From Stenopsyche tienmushanensis (Eukaryota; Arthropoda; Insecta; Trichoptera; Stenopsychidae): a DNA stretch of 64,000 bases. How positions within the stretch are numbered: the first letter of the stretch is position 1; every line of letters starts with the position of its first letter. The translations under genes were made by a program, and so were the position numbers. The stretch is taken from assembly GCA_008973525.1 (NCBI GenBank), contig WACJ01000313.1, forward strand, positions 186,001 through 250,000, written 5' to 3'. Of this stretch, positions 38,541-50,721 are shown piece after piece. Below the pieces are notes generated by a model that was not told the origin of the DNA, did not search any database, and saw nothing but the letters and a program-made list of their open reading frames with translations.

Positions 38541-40780
38541 GAAAAAAATTGTAAATAAAAGCAAAAAATATCACAAATACAACAAGCAGTAGTTAAAAAT
38601 TGAAAGCGTAATAAATTATAAATTTGTTGATACTAATGGTTATTATTTGCCGTATGATAAGCAGAGCAAAAATGGTATCTTCGATTGGAAGTTTTTATTT
38701 TTATTTGATTGAGTAGATTTATGATGTGATTAAATGACATTCAACTAAAAATTAGCCAATCAACGTTATGAGCAGCGGTTTGTGTAGTATTAAATTTTGA
38801 TTATAATTTTGTGGAATTCGTAGGAATTGTTGAGGACACCTGAATATCCCTATTCTGAATCTAATGTGACGGAACTCATTTGTCACAAGAAGTTATTATG
38901 CTCAGGTGAATTGCAATTTATGCCACGCCAGTTTGAAAAAATAACTGCAATGCAACTTTGAACTCTTAAAACGAAAGCTCTCTCTTGGGACTGTGACTCG
39001 AAAAACATGAAGTCGTCACAACACGCACATGATTCTCTTTTATGACTCATTTTACACATAAAATAAAATGTTGCTACTATTTAAGCTTATTTATAGCATG
39101 CTGTGCTGCAGGGCCTTTATGCACCCATTACTTACGACTCCTGAAAACACTTCGTTTGCTGATTAAAGATTAAATGCTATTTTATAAAAATTGCAGCTCT
39201 CGAAAAAAGTAAGCATGAAATTAAAGGAGAATGACGCAATGTTGAAGATTGGTGGTAATAAAAGTGTGATCTCGCGTCGGTGGTGTGAGCCCTCGTAACG
39301 GACCACCGTCCTGAAACATCGAAAGTCACCTTCGACGATTAAAAGGTTGATTAATCTTAAAGCTGTGGCATTTGAATGTATGCGTTGGACATAAATAAAA
39401 GTATGCGTATTGATCAGACAAAGGACTTGTCCAAAAATGAAGCCGTTGGAGTCCTGGTAAGCCACAAAGGCCACCGAGGCCGAGATTTACGACCGATTTT
39501 ATCTCTGCTCACAAATATTTGAATTGTAACATTTTTTTTATGTTTTTAAAACAGGTACAGGTAACACTACTGATATGTCTATTTTGTCCTCCCACTCGAA
39601 TTTTATCATACAAAATATTACCTCGGAAAAAGGACGAATTTTTTGACTAAAAATGAAAAAAAGGGAATTCACAACAATCATTTTCAGTCGCAAAACATCA
39701 TAATAATGCTTTAATATGCGTATAAAAAAAGAAGTATACAGGATATTAGTTATAACAAGGAATCAGAGACGGCACAGGGCATAATATTGTCGCGTCAAAG
39801 AACCCTGATTTTCGGGGTTGACGGTGATTTATTTTTTACGATGTATTAAAAATGTTTGACATATTGTAAAGATATGCTTTTATAAATTCGAACCGCTGGA
39901 ATATATTTAAATTATATAACTGGATTCCAAATCTTTGTACATCACGGAAAATAATGAGAGAGCATTTCAAATCAAATGTTTTAAAATTACAATGACGCAA
40001 ACATAATTAAAAAAATATAAAATTGGATTAAAAAATCAATTTTAAGATAAGATTGTGTTCTAAATGAATATACCCTTTAAATTATTTGCGGGAAAAATAT
40101 TAATTATTTGTGAGGAAAACACCCTGAATACAAAATGCATTTAGAAAAAGAAGAAGGTGTCCATTTTTAAAACCCTTCATAAAAAAGCCATCAATTTTTT
40201 ACCATCAAGGTTTGACGATTTGATTTGAGACCTTCCGCGTTCACATATATTTTGGAGGGTTTGACATAAAAAACATAACATGTTTAACATGTTCTATATT
40301 TATTTATAGCTTAAAATTAGTTTGTCTCCAGAGTTGTGGGAAAATTTTCATTAAAAAATAGATTACATAACTGATATTGTACACTTCCAAGTTCAACTTA
40401 AAATTAAGTGAATTTTAAAGTTAAGCTGACTGTGCTTGATTGTTTTGGGGGATGAAATCGAACATTTTTAATGTAATTCATGGTATTGATTCAAGACAAA
40501 GTGAATGCGTTAAAATCGATGTGATTGATTAATCGGGGCCACTTCTTACTAATGCTGAAAAATTTTGAAAGACTAAATTTGATCCAAAGGATATAGGACT
40601 TTAAAGAATGCATTTAGAACACGTATCCGTATTGATTTGAAGATATCATCTTTAGTTGTGGCCGTGATTTAATATCAGGCTGAAATATTAAAGAGATCGT
40701 TCAGACAGTTACGAGACTGGGGAGCCGGCGGAAAGAACGCCCGCGGAAGAATTATGATGCAGTCTAATCTTGAAAATAAT
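38541..40780. other. AT-rich intergenic DNA
   Basis: No gene recognised. A minus-strand frame at 39163-39474 has a short GC-bearing start (VAFVAYQDSNGFIFGQ) that looks exon-like, but there is no convincing partner exon or family match. Confidence 0.35.
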
Positions 40781-40789
40781 GATCTGGCA

Positions 40790-40985
40790 TCCACACAACA
40801 AAAGGCTATTCAACAGAAATGAATGCATGTTTTGATCGGTTGGTGATCATTTGTAGCCATAGATTCCCCAATGACCGCCTTCAATGAGTCCTTGATATTA
40901 TGGGCATACGCGTTGATCTCCCCTCCAATAGCTTCCCAGATATAATAGTCCAGGGTGCTTACATCATGATTGATTCTTTATAGAT
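40790..40985 (-). pseudogene. Fragment of a Tc1/mariner-type transposase C-terminus
   Basis: The minus strand reads HDVSTLDYYIWEAIGGEINA followed by YAHNIKDSLKAVIGESMA. It parallels the transposase block DLNPLDYYVWG.. and ..NTKDSLKAAI.., which spans the third catalytic Asp of the maT/Tc1-mariner group. In this copy the Asp-Leu-Asn-Pro is changed to Asp-Val-Ser-Thr. Only the C-terminal part is seen. It belongs to a different family from the mariner at 29.6-30.6 kb. Confidence 0.55.
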
Positions 40986-43452
40986 AGATAAAATACAAAT
41001 TGTTTATTCTGAGCCACTGATCAAATACAGGTCTTAATGATCATGCTAGGCGTCTTGATTTCAATTTAAAAAAAACCGGAAAATGTAAAATGGCATGATA
41101 TAATCATATATTCAACAATAATTTTACGGTTGTAAAAAATCCCTAAAAATGTAAACGTCCTCTGCGGCGTCTCCCCACGGCCCGATAATAAACGAGCCCA
41201 CGAAGACCATCCATCTTGAAGCATAAATGCGAAACTTCTCTCGAAGGCTCTATTTTTTTTCTATTTGTTCAATGGAATTTTATGTAATTTCCAGCAATAA
41301 TTCGAAAAAAAAAATAATAACATGTAGAAGGGCCTCCAAAATACTATTTGTTTGGGCCTCGATTTTTTCTGAAATACCCTGTTGATAAGCATAATATGCT
41401 GAAAAAACGTTGTCCACTTTATTAAGAGGGCGGGGAAAGGACCTCGTGTGAAATTTTGAAGAAGGGCGATGTGGAGAAAGTGCGGCCCTGTCTAGAAGCC
41501 GGTAGTCACACAAGCTCACTGTCCGATAGTCGAGTGACAAAAAAGTTGTTTTGATGCGAACGGTGCTCGCTTCGACATTCTACGCTCGACTCTTAAAGCT
41601 AAAATCTTCTTTTCGGCTAATTTTAAAGAAATTTAATTTATAACGGCATGAGCTTCAACGTCTTAATTGCCTTGATTATTTTAGTCTTCATTTCTTGGAA
41701 ACCCAGAGAAAATTGATTCAAAATACTGTTATTTTAATAGGTAATTTGTTCATGTTGAATCGTGCCATTTTGTATCCTTTGCATGCATAAATACATAATA
41801 GGTGACGGAGCAATACATTTGTAATCATCCCCTAAGCGATAATGATTTCATTACAAATAACGTTTACTTCGCTATTAAATCTCGAATTGAATTGTTAAAT
41901 TATAAATTCAGAAGCACTGGAATATTAAATAATAAGAAATGTAATATGATTTTTTTACAATGAAACCAACGAAAATACGTTGATAATAATGTATCTTTTA
42001 TAACAATTAAAATGCTTCAAATGAGATTTATTTGAACGATTGTGACACATAAAATAATGCCGCCAAAAATATTTTTTTATGCTTAATGCAGAGATCTTCA
42101 ACTATTATGAAAATGCATGCAGTAATTCTGTAACAGTTCATTGTGCAGGATATGTTCATTCAAAATTTTTCATTGGTTTCATTTTTTCAATTACAGCAGT
42201 TATAAGCGCAATATAAAATGGCGCAACTTGTCATACATCCAACGAGCTGATTTTTTATGGAGTTATCTTAAAAGATGAGTTTAAATACACAAACTAGCGA
42301 TGACACTTCAATTAAAGGAGAATATCTAGAAGTGGTCAACATAACCCGAACATTGCGCTATAAAGTTTTCGAAAATCTAAGAACCAAAGTGATAAAATGG
42401 CAATTATTTAATTTAAAAAACAATTTCCCAGCATATTTTTATTTTCATAAATAAATATTTATTTAAATATCGAGTGTATTTTTTTAAAAATAATTATTTC
42501 AAAAACGTAAAACTTTATGGACCATCTTATACAAAAATGAAAATCCTACATAAATGCATATACATTTAAATAGATGTTATCCTTAATGAATTCCAATATA
42601 AATCATGTGTTTGAACATGCAATGTAAATTAATGTTCGTTTGGCAATCTAAGTTTTTAAAAAGTCAATTTAGCCCGTTTATCAAGAAGTTTGGTGACATC
42701 TGGTATAAAGTTACATTTTCTTATTATTTTTATATTAATGAGTTTTGAATATTCAACCTGTGTTTATGCAAAATTTGTGATAAAAAGGCAAAAAAAAGGA
42801 AAAAGATATACGAGATGCGGCAGGGAAACTATCTTATTTTAAAAATGAATTACACAAATAGTATTACAAAGAGACATTTAAAATTTTTATTTATTTTATT
42901 TTAAAAATGATGTCATTAAGGTGGCCACCGTTTTGGTTGATACATTGAAACGGTCGAGTTTTGAAGCTTACTTTGAATAGTTGGAAATTTGAAATTTTGG
43001 CAGGGGTATTTTACATTAAATTTTAATAACATAAAAAATTGATTGTAATTGAAATGATTTGGACTGATCGAGTTGGCACGAGATGACGAAACAGTCGAAA
43101 AGAATTTGGCGAGTGGAGGGTTTAACGGCGCAGAGGAATGTTCCGTGTCCTCCCCCGTCGATGGCGAAGAAGACATCGATGGCTTTTAATTTAACCTAGA
43201 TGGTTCAGCTCGTCTGCCGGAATTCCGCCATGCAAAATATGTTCGAGTAACCGAAGAGACGAAGGCAAAAAATAGCGCATAAGGATGGAGTAGGGGGAGT
43301 TGGAGGATGAGATTCCGATGGCAAAACGTGCTCCCACATACATTATCAAGTGGCCATTTGTGACTGGCTAATTATAGTTTTTGCTTTCCGGAGAGAGTAC
43401 GCGATACAATGCAAAACTCGAGCTTTCAGTCGCGGCACACTCACTTCTTATA
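40986..43452. other. AT-rich intergenic DNA
   Basis: No gene recognised. Contains the second copy of a short dispersed repeat (42811-42860, matching 36736-36785). Confidence 0.35.
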
Positions 43453-43896
43453 TTAACCCTTTGACTAGTCATCTAATTTAAAATCATCATAATCTTAGAT
43501 GCTATATTTGCTTGTCCGCTCGTACAAATCTGTCAGACCGCTGCAGCGTGTATGAAACTTGTATTTAAATAAATGAACCCTGGCGATGGCACACAATATT
43601 CGCCCATTTCTTCAAATAAACACAAACAATACACTTGAAATCGATCATTATTAGTCGTTAAATTTGAGTTACGATCTATACAATCGTACGATGTACGCAA
43701 GATAATCTCTTCGTCTCTGTCTTCCATTCACAATTTCCGACCTGCAAGATATTCTTTCCGTCTCTGTTTCTCTCCAAACTCAACGTGCAAGACATTCTCC
43801 GTCTCTGTCTGTCTCCGAGCTCAACGTGTAAGAATGTTCTTTATGAGTCACTGGAATTCGGACACAACATTGTGTCTTACCTCTTTGAGGGGTTAA
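43453..43896. mobile_element. TTAA-ended repeat, copy 2, with internal tandem units (444 bp)
   Basis: It starts TTAACCCTTTGACTAGTC and ends GGGGTTAA. It matches the copy at 38149-38540 over its left third and right third. Between 43705 and 43835 a unit of about 45 bases, containing CGTCTCTGTCT..CTCC..CTCAACGTG, is repeated about three times where copy 1 has one. This internal expansion accounts for the length difference. Confidence 0.55.
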
Positions 43897-44189
43897 CAAT
43901 CTCAGCTAGCTGCATAAATATTGTTGCATTTCTAAAAGCCAGTCTCATTTCGCCATCCTATAATTTATGTCTAAAAATGGCATATATAAAAAATTGATGT
44001 AATACGAGTTCTTTTCAGTTTCTGGATTTTGCTGCATAGGAGCATTTATCTAAATACTTCAATTTTATTAAGTTTAACTATCATGGTAAATTATGTTAAC
44101 TATCATGAATCTTATTAAAATGTCACGAAATATATTTCACGATATAATTTGACAGATTTGTTTAAATTTCATTTAAATTAATTTGTAAT

Positions 44190-44280
44190 TCATGCAACCG
44201 TAGACAGTTCCGCAGTTAAGCGATCGGACTAGTAACTCAATCGTCATGAGTTCAAATCTACAGGAGGTGTGACTGGTGAC
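44190..44280 (+). repeat. tRNA-derived remnant (SINE-like)
   Basis: The segment has a tRNA-like order: a D-arm-like GCAGTTAAGCGATCGGA, an anticodon loop CTAGTAA as in tRNA-Thr(AGT), then GAGTTCAAATCT, one step from the pol III B box GGTTCRANTCC. Stems do not pair well enough for a working tRNA. A SINE head or a tRNA pseudogene is the likely explanation; I could not find the SINE tail. Confidence 0.4.
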
Positions 44281-44777
44281 CAAAAGTAATTCAAAAGTTA
44301 AAGTCAGAACAAGGCTCCAAAATCTATCAAATAATTTATGAAATACCGTTTAAGTGATTAGATTATCTAAAAAATCTGAATAATAAAATCTCGTATCCAT
44401 TATCGAATATGGGCGATATTCATAGGATGCTTTTCTAATGAAAGAAATTTCATATGGTGGTTTTCCATCTAGTTTAGTGGATAAAAATCATGTAATACGC
44501 AGAACTTTTCTCGAACGGAGAACTAATTTTGAAAATAGAATTTGATAATTTACGCACATGATTGGAAACTAAAACTTTTCATAGTAATTTGCCATATACT
44601 ATTAAATAATTCAGAATAAATTTAACAAATGTTACTTTAATAACATGGTCGCCATAATTCAACAAACTATGAGAATCTTTATTGAATGATCCCATATTAT
44701 TGAATTTACTCTCTTTTATATAAATGATGATTCATCACTTGATATATTTTTTCCAATTATATCTCTACGTCATTTAT

Positions 44778-44972
44778 AACCCTTCTATAGCGTCCACTTT
44801 TATAGCCTTTGCGGTGTCTTTTGCGCAAGCAACGAGCAAAATACGTAAGCTCAATATCCCCTCGCGCGTGTTAATCACTTGTAACATGTACAAATTTTGT
44901 ATGAGTGCCTAATTTTTCCATAGCGTTTTGTTTCTATAGCGTGGTTTCTATTACGACACTGTAGAAAGGGTT
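44778..44972. mobile_element. Possible MITE with AACCCTT termini (195 bp)
   Basis: The left end AACCCTTCTATAG and the reverse-complemented right end AACCCTTTCTACAG are similar inverted repeats. The interior repeats the word CTATAGCG. No coding capacity. The ends are short and imperfect, so this is tentative. Confidence 0.35.
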
Positions 44973-46651
44973 GACTGTATTTATAGAAATTCAAGAAAAA
45001 TCAGGTAATATTTGTAAACTTCATTTTCATTCGTGTAGATCATTTCATGGATGGCTTTAATTTATTAGTGTTTCAACCAATATTTTCGAACCGTTTCAAC
45101 TCGGTTTCAGTTTGAAGCCCTTTTTGAAATCGAACCTTTAAAATAAGAGTCCAGGATCTAAACTGCTTCAAAAACACTCATCTGTAGATTATTAGGGTCA
45201 TTTTATGGTTTTTATGTTATTTTAACAAAATTCTTGGATTTATACAAATTTGAAATGGAAATTCCCTCAAGGCTTATGGACGATGTCATCTCTTTAGTGA
45301 TATTTTCGTACGAACTTCGCTCCAATTGCAACCTGGAAAAAGTATTGAAAATTGTCTCTCGACAGATGATGACATTTGATCGAGTACACAATTAAAAATG
45401 TGGAGAATGAAGTCACGTAAGAGACACCACTGGTTTGTTAAATTAATTTAAAGAACGCTCGAATGGACAAGCCCAAAATGGCCGTCGGAGGGCGGAACCG
45501 TCGGCCTTAAACGGGGTTGGGGAGGGATCGTTTTTTCGTATTTTAAATACAACCATAAAAATGCAAAACACCTGTGGACTCTTCTTTTGCGTTTTAGCGA
45601 CCTCATGAGAAAAACCCAACACAAACAAATACAGAACCGTCGAAATTATATTTACGAATAATTCACAGTGCTATTGAATTTATCTGAGCATAAGGAATTA
45701 TCCTGACTAAATATGTTCGGAAAAGCAACAAAGATGATGTTTTTGCACGAAAGAAACTTTTAATTATTTGGCATTCATTTCTAATAAGCAGTTAGAACCG
45801 TATGCGCAATCTCTACATCATTTTAAAAAATATATTAGCTGTTTTATAGTTAATTTCCGGACTCACACCATAAAATTTTCATCAATTCACTGACAAATTT
45901 AAGAAATCAGATGTATGGAAATCTATGATTTATTGTCTCGGTTCAAATGATTTTCTAAATCTGAAAGGAAAATACTAAATCGATTTATAAAGTAGTATAA
46001 TCATCCAATTTTCCTACTATTGAGTTCGTTAACGTCAAATTTATACGGCTTAGTTAAAAGTTCAGTTTATTTTAAGATCTCTTCGTAAATAATTTAAGTT
46101 TTCCTTTTACAATCAACAAGCAAATTTAACTCCATATTATGCTTTTTATGTGCATAATTTCCAAGGATATTATTTTTGACGGTCGATGCTTCAAATAATC
46201 TATATTTCGAACATAACTACATTATTTTTATTGCTGATGACAATACCCTATTATTTATTAAATACATATCTGTAATACACAAACCGTATGAAGCATACAA
46301 AATATAAGGTAGAAAGTGTGGCTTATTAGCGCAAAAGCACCAAAACAATTCCTTTTTAATTGTTATATTGTCTGAGAAATTGCTAAAATTGTTTAATTAT
46401 AACATATATTAATATGTTGATATATCTAACAATAAATTTTCCACGACAACAGAACCATTAATGATACATTTGATAACAGAAAGTTATTTAAAATTATTTT
46501 GATTTTACTTTGCTGCTTTAATTTATTTACGTTGAACATTTTGCAAATATTCGTATTATCACCTTCTTCTTCACACAGTCTTCATGTCATTCATCAACCA
46601 TTTGATTAAATTAATATAATGCCAATTTTTTAGTTTGGGTTAGACTAAAAC

Positions 46652-46687
46652 AATTCTTGATTTAAGCTCAAGCTTAAATCAAGAATT
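46652..46687. repeat. Perfect 16-bp stem hairpin
   Basis: AATTCTTGATTTAAGC, a TCAA loop, then its exact reverse complement: 32 paired bases without a mismatch. There is no T-run or gene next to it. The stem is too short for a typical pre-miRNA. It may be a foldback remnant. Confidence 0.7.
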
Positions 46688-47949
46688 ATACATTTAGAAA
46701 TAAATTTTCATTTAGAATTATCATCAGTTTAACGTAAATATATTATAAGATGTATTAATGAACCTTAAACATATTTAAATTCCATGCTTGGAACAAAAAT
46801 ATAGCACACTTGATCGATTCAATATTTATTTTCCTGTATTTTGTAGTATTATGACCATGAGTAATAAGCATTTTGCATATTAAATCAACGATTTTTTTAA
46901 ACAAAAAATGTGCTCAAGTATTTATGGAGCTCATAGTGTAATAGCGAATGTTTTTGACAAGAAATCAAACAAGAAAAGGATCGAAAGCCATAGAAGTGTC
47001 TAAGTATATTTTTTGCCATAAGAATGTCCCTCGCAAGAAAACGACATTGTTTACTTACAAAATTAGCATGTCCTTGTAAAGACAAATAGAAACAAATGTT
47101 TACACTGAATATAACAGAAGAGTCATACACACACTTCCTAGAATCTTGTTACGGGTCTCAGCTTTAGATCTTAATTCAACACAAGTATTACGAGCCTTCT
47201 CAAATATCTGCCGGTAGACGTGTTTATTATTTGAAGCATACGAATAGAAAAATAGTTTATACTTTTTTTAAACTGTAATAAATATTTAAAATAGAAAATT
47301 ATAACAATATTTGAATATATTTGTATATAGATTATATTTAAAAAAAACCAGTATATTTATGAGTATAGTTGAGTTTTTGACTTTAAGCGGAGAGGCACCC
47401 TTATCAATTAATGCGGCCTAAACCATGACCTGAGCAAGTTCTTGCATTTTCTTGGTTACTCGCAGTTCAAATTATCACTATATTTTTTTTTCAAGTTAAT
47501 ACGGTTATTTTATTCTTCGGTTAGCACATTGTTGGATTTTAAATATTATTATAACCCGAAAAGATAAAACTCATGCAAGAGTTTAGATTATATGTACTTT
47601 TCAGTATGCGGTAAATATAACTGATCAATACTTAGTACTTGGTCTTCAGCTTCGATTTCTTCGACTGGAATTGGCTATCCTAATAAGGTGACCACACTTT
47701 TTCCTTCTTATGTTTATAAACCTGTATTTAGTTCAAACTTTAGCCTGAATTATTGTGTTTGTTGAGATTTGTTCGAGAAAGAAAGGAAACTACAGATACC
47801 TCTCGTTTATTGAAAACCCAAATGAGTGCGGAATAATTTATAGGGTCTTTTAACAGGGACGTTTAAATTTTGTTAGGTTATAGCGGCCATGTTGTAAAAA
47901 AATCTGTCAAATTTATTGTAAATTTTCAAAATCCGTTCGAGAAACGTTT

Positions 47950-48235
47950 TTCAAAACGCAACTGGCATTGTCATAGCCGTCAACAGTGAGCGATACAGTT
48001 CGACGATAAGCAATTTATTGTGGCCTAAATTGGATGATATGGATATGATGTAATTCCGACAGGACGCCGCTACACACAGCGCATGCTACGATAAACATTC
48101 TGCACGAGCGATTTCAAGGCATGGTTATCTCGCGCGGTGGCGACGTGAACTGGCCACCGATTTGATGCCTTTAGACTTCTTTTGAGGCTATCTTAAATCG
48201 TAAGTTTATGCGTATAAACCGTAGACAATTGATGC
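47950..48235 (+). pseudogene. Fragment of mariner-family transposase (DDE core)
   Basis: Across frames the plus strand reads VNSERYSSTISNLLWPKLDD, then the block around FRQDGATPHTA (partly frame-shifted), ILHERF.., and a WPP.DLMPLDFF..GYLKS block. These correspond to the mariner segments .Y..MI..FLWP.LDDMD, FQQDGATCHTA and NWPPRS.DLTPLDYFLWGYVK. In-frame stops and frameshifts show it is dead. No intact ends found. Confidence 0.65.
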
Positions 48236-48255
48236 CCACAAAGTCAATATAACGA

Positions 48256-48746
48256 GCGCCATCTTGAATTCAAGTTAAACATTTTCAACTCAAGTTAAAA
48301 ATTTTCATTTTAAATTAAACGGTGTATTTTTATATTAATGTAAAAAATCCAATTACTATGTTTACGCAAAGATGTGTTTAAACTTTACAAATATTCATGA
48401 AAATGTAAAGTAGAAGAAAAATGACAAATCTGTTGGTCCAATTATTGCATACTTATTACATATATAGTATATATGTGTACAAAGATGCGATTAAATTTGC
48501 CAAATACTCACGAAAACATTAAGACGAATAAAAGTGACAATTGGATGTAGAAATTGTCTAGCACAGTGGATGCCAAACTGACAAATCTATTATGTACATC
48601 ATCCTAACAGATTTAATTTGGAGCATACAAAATATTTCATCTGACATCTGACGGTTTAATTTGAAATGAAGAAAGTTTAACTTGAATTGAAAAGGTTTAA
48701 CCTGAATTTAAAAAGCTTAGACTTGAAATGAAAAAAAGTTTACATG
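48256..48746. mobile_element. Long-inverted-repeat element with sub-repeated arms (about 490 bp)
   Basis: The left arm (48256-48325) is built from TTCAAGTTAAACATTTTC-type units and the right arm (48650-48746) from their reverse complement (GTTTAACTTGAATTGAAAA), both bordered by a GCCAT/ATGGC word. The middle is AT-rich and noncoding. It has the form of a foldback or long-TIR MITE. Boundaries are approximate. Confidence 0.5.
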
Positions 48747-48905
48747 GCGAAAAAATACTGTAATAAACTAAATTCTTTTTTACATTGACGAATCAATTGA
48801 TTAATTAATGTTCCCCCATTAATCGTGATTTTTCCCGGAAAACATCCCCCGTTATCAACGGGTATTTACATGTATTCATATATATATATATATTAATATA
48901 TCAAT

Positions 48906-49022
48906 ATGCCGGTAAAAGACAGTTATTTTGGAAGACTTGTCGCACATTACGTTGATGAATTGTTTGTAGAATATTTTGAAAGACACCGAGTTTCTTGTGA
49001 TAAAGTGTGGGATAACATAGAG
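48906..49022 (+). other. Orphan exon-like segment (39 codons)
   Basis: ATG followed by 38 open codons, beginning MPVKDSYFGRLVAHYVDEL and ending KVWDNIE, then a good donor GAG|GTAAAA. Composition and residue pattern look protein-like in AT-rich surroundings. I cannot identify the family and found no convincing second exon downstream; the GC-bearing stretch 49070-49700 has stops in every frame. It may be the first exon of a gene I cannot complete, or a gene or transposon relic. Confidence 0.3.
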
Positions 49023-50088
49023 GTAAAAATCACACGCACATGTGGAGCATTTCCTTCCTAAACAGTTGTATCAATACTTGACATAGTCTTTGTTTGTTGA
49101 GGATAAAATCCCGCGAAACAAACTATGTAACCACCGAAAACAGCACTTCGACGACTCCTCTCTCCGAAAATGACGCTTCGTGTGTTCTTCGAACGCCCGT
49201 TTGCTGAAAAATATCAATACACTCTCTAAAGAAATTGTTGAATGATTATTTTCGCCGATTGCGCAACGAAAATTGTCGAAAATCATCCCCGAAACAGAAT
49301 GCATTTTTTTGGCACATGCGGCAAATAATTGTTTAATCGGTTCTTCTTCTTCATAAGAGAAATATAAAAAAAACGTTTATCATTATTGTGCGTAGGTATT
49401 TTCAGACGATCCCTTAATTGTCCGCTATCTTAAAGGAAGTATATTTTGAAGGATTCTTCCGAGAAGACCACACAATGTAGCGACCGATTGTACTGCGAAT
49501 TCATTCTTGAGTAATTGACTTCCCGAAACAAATATGGCCGTCATTAATTTGTTTCGAAGGAAAAGTCAATATGGCGGAGCACAAGTGCAAAAAACATCTC
49601 CAATTAAAATTCAATAGCACAACCAGCCGGAAAACAACCTTCCGTGCGAGCCTCAGACCTCCAATCGGAGGACGTTACGTCACACGGACGCTAATTTCGG
49701 TACAATTCCATATATGGATATAATCAAGTGCTTTAACTCAATATCTATAGTGAAAATTCACAAAATATATTTGACTGTTCAAAATTGCACACTATAATAT
49801 GTCATCGACATGTGCTCATAATTCGATATTCAATTGCATGATATAAAGTTTTTTTTAATTCAACTTCTATCAGAAACTAAATACCTATGTAAAGTTGCAG
49901 CATAAGGGGTTCACTGCAAAGATTTGGATTCAAATGTTGGCTGAAGAAAATGTTATTCCTTAGTTAAATAAATTGAAAGTCAGATTTACTTTAGGTTTCT
50001 AGAGTGTGAATCAACAAATACTAAGTGGATTTATTATATTGAGCATATAGGTATAATTTAGTAACTCATTTATCGTATCTCATCAAAA
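49023..50088. other. Intergenic DNA with a GC-bearing stretch
   Basis: 49070-49700 has more GC than its surroundings and looks like decayed coding DNA, but stops interrupt all frames and I recognise nothing. The rest is AT-rich. Confidence 0.3.
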
Positions 50089-50721
50089 TGTACGAGGGTC
50101 ATCTAGAAAGTAAGATTACAATGGCTCATGAGGGTTCTAACGGTCAGTTTATTTGGTCCCGCGTGCTTGTCGGCCATTTTGTTCAGTCACAGTAAATTCA
50201 TCCGATGGAGAAATCATCGCGCATGTCCTCTCGCCCGTGCGAAATCTGCGCAGTCATTCGTTTTTTTGAGTTTGCAGAACAATACCGCCGCGAATGTCCA
50301 TCGGAAGTTTATGGTAGTGATGTGAAGAGTCGATAACATGTCACAAAATTGGTAAGGTTGTTCAAAGAAGGCCGTACCGATACTCACGACGAAGCAAGGA
50401 ATGGGAGACCATCAGTCATTTCTGATGAATTTGAAGAACAAGTGCGAAATGACCGCGCCCGTATTACGCTTAACAATTTTCATGAAGAATTTCCTGATAT
50501 TTTCGAAGTGTCTTCGGTGATATTGTATCGGTGTTAAACACTAGAATCCAAAATACAGTCCAAAAATAGACTATAGAAATAGAAATTTCTCGATTTCGAC
50601 AGCGATTACGTTGAAAAATAGTTTAAAATATTTGTAAAATATTCCATGAGCTTCAATAAAATATAAGTATTTTTCGATACTACATAAATGTTGTAATCTT
50701 ACTTTCTAGACGCCCCTCGTA
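50089..50721 (+). mobile_element. Internally deleted mariner-type element with intact terminal repeats (633 bp)
   Basis: The left end TACGAGGGTCATCTAGAAAG continues TAAGATTACAA; the right end, reverse-complemented, is TACGAGGGGCGTCTAGAAAG with the same continuation. This gives about 32-bp inverted repeats starting at a TA. Inside is only the N-terminal DNA-binding part of a transposase: CEICAVIRFFEF, then LVRLFKEGRTDTHDEARNGR, PSVISDEF and a degraded EEFPDI..SSVILY. The DDE catalytic half is missing. It could have been moved only by a related full-length transposase. Confidence 0.8.

Larger units (their letters stand above)
43897..47940. other. AT-rich intergenic DNA
   Basis: Apart from the tRNA-like remnant, the possible MITE at 44778 and a perfect hairpin at 46652, I see no gene. 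Frames here are short and random-looking. Confidence 0.35.
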
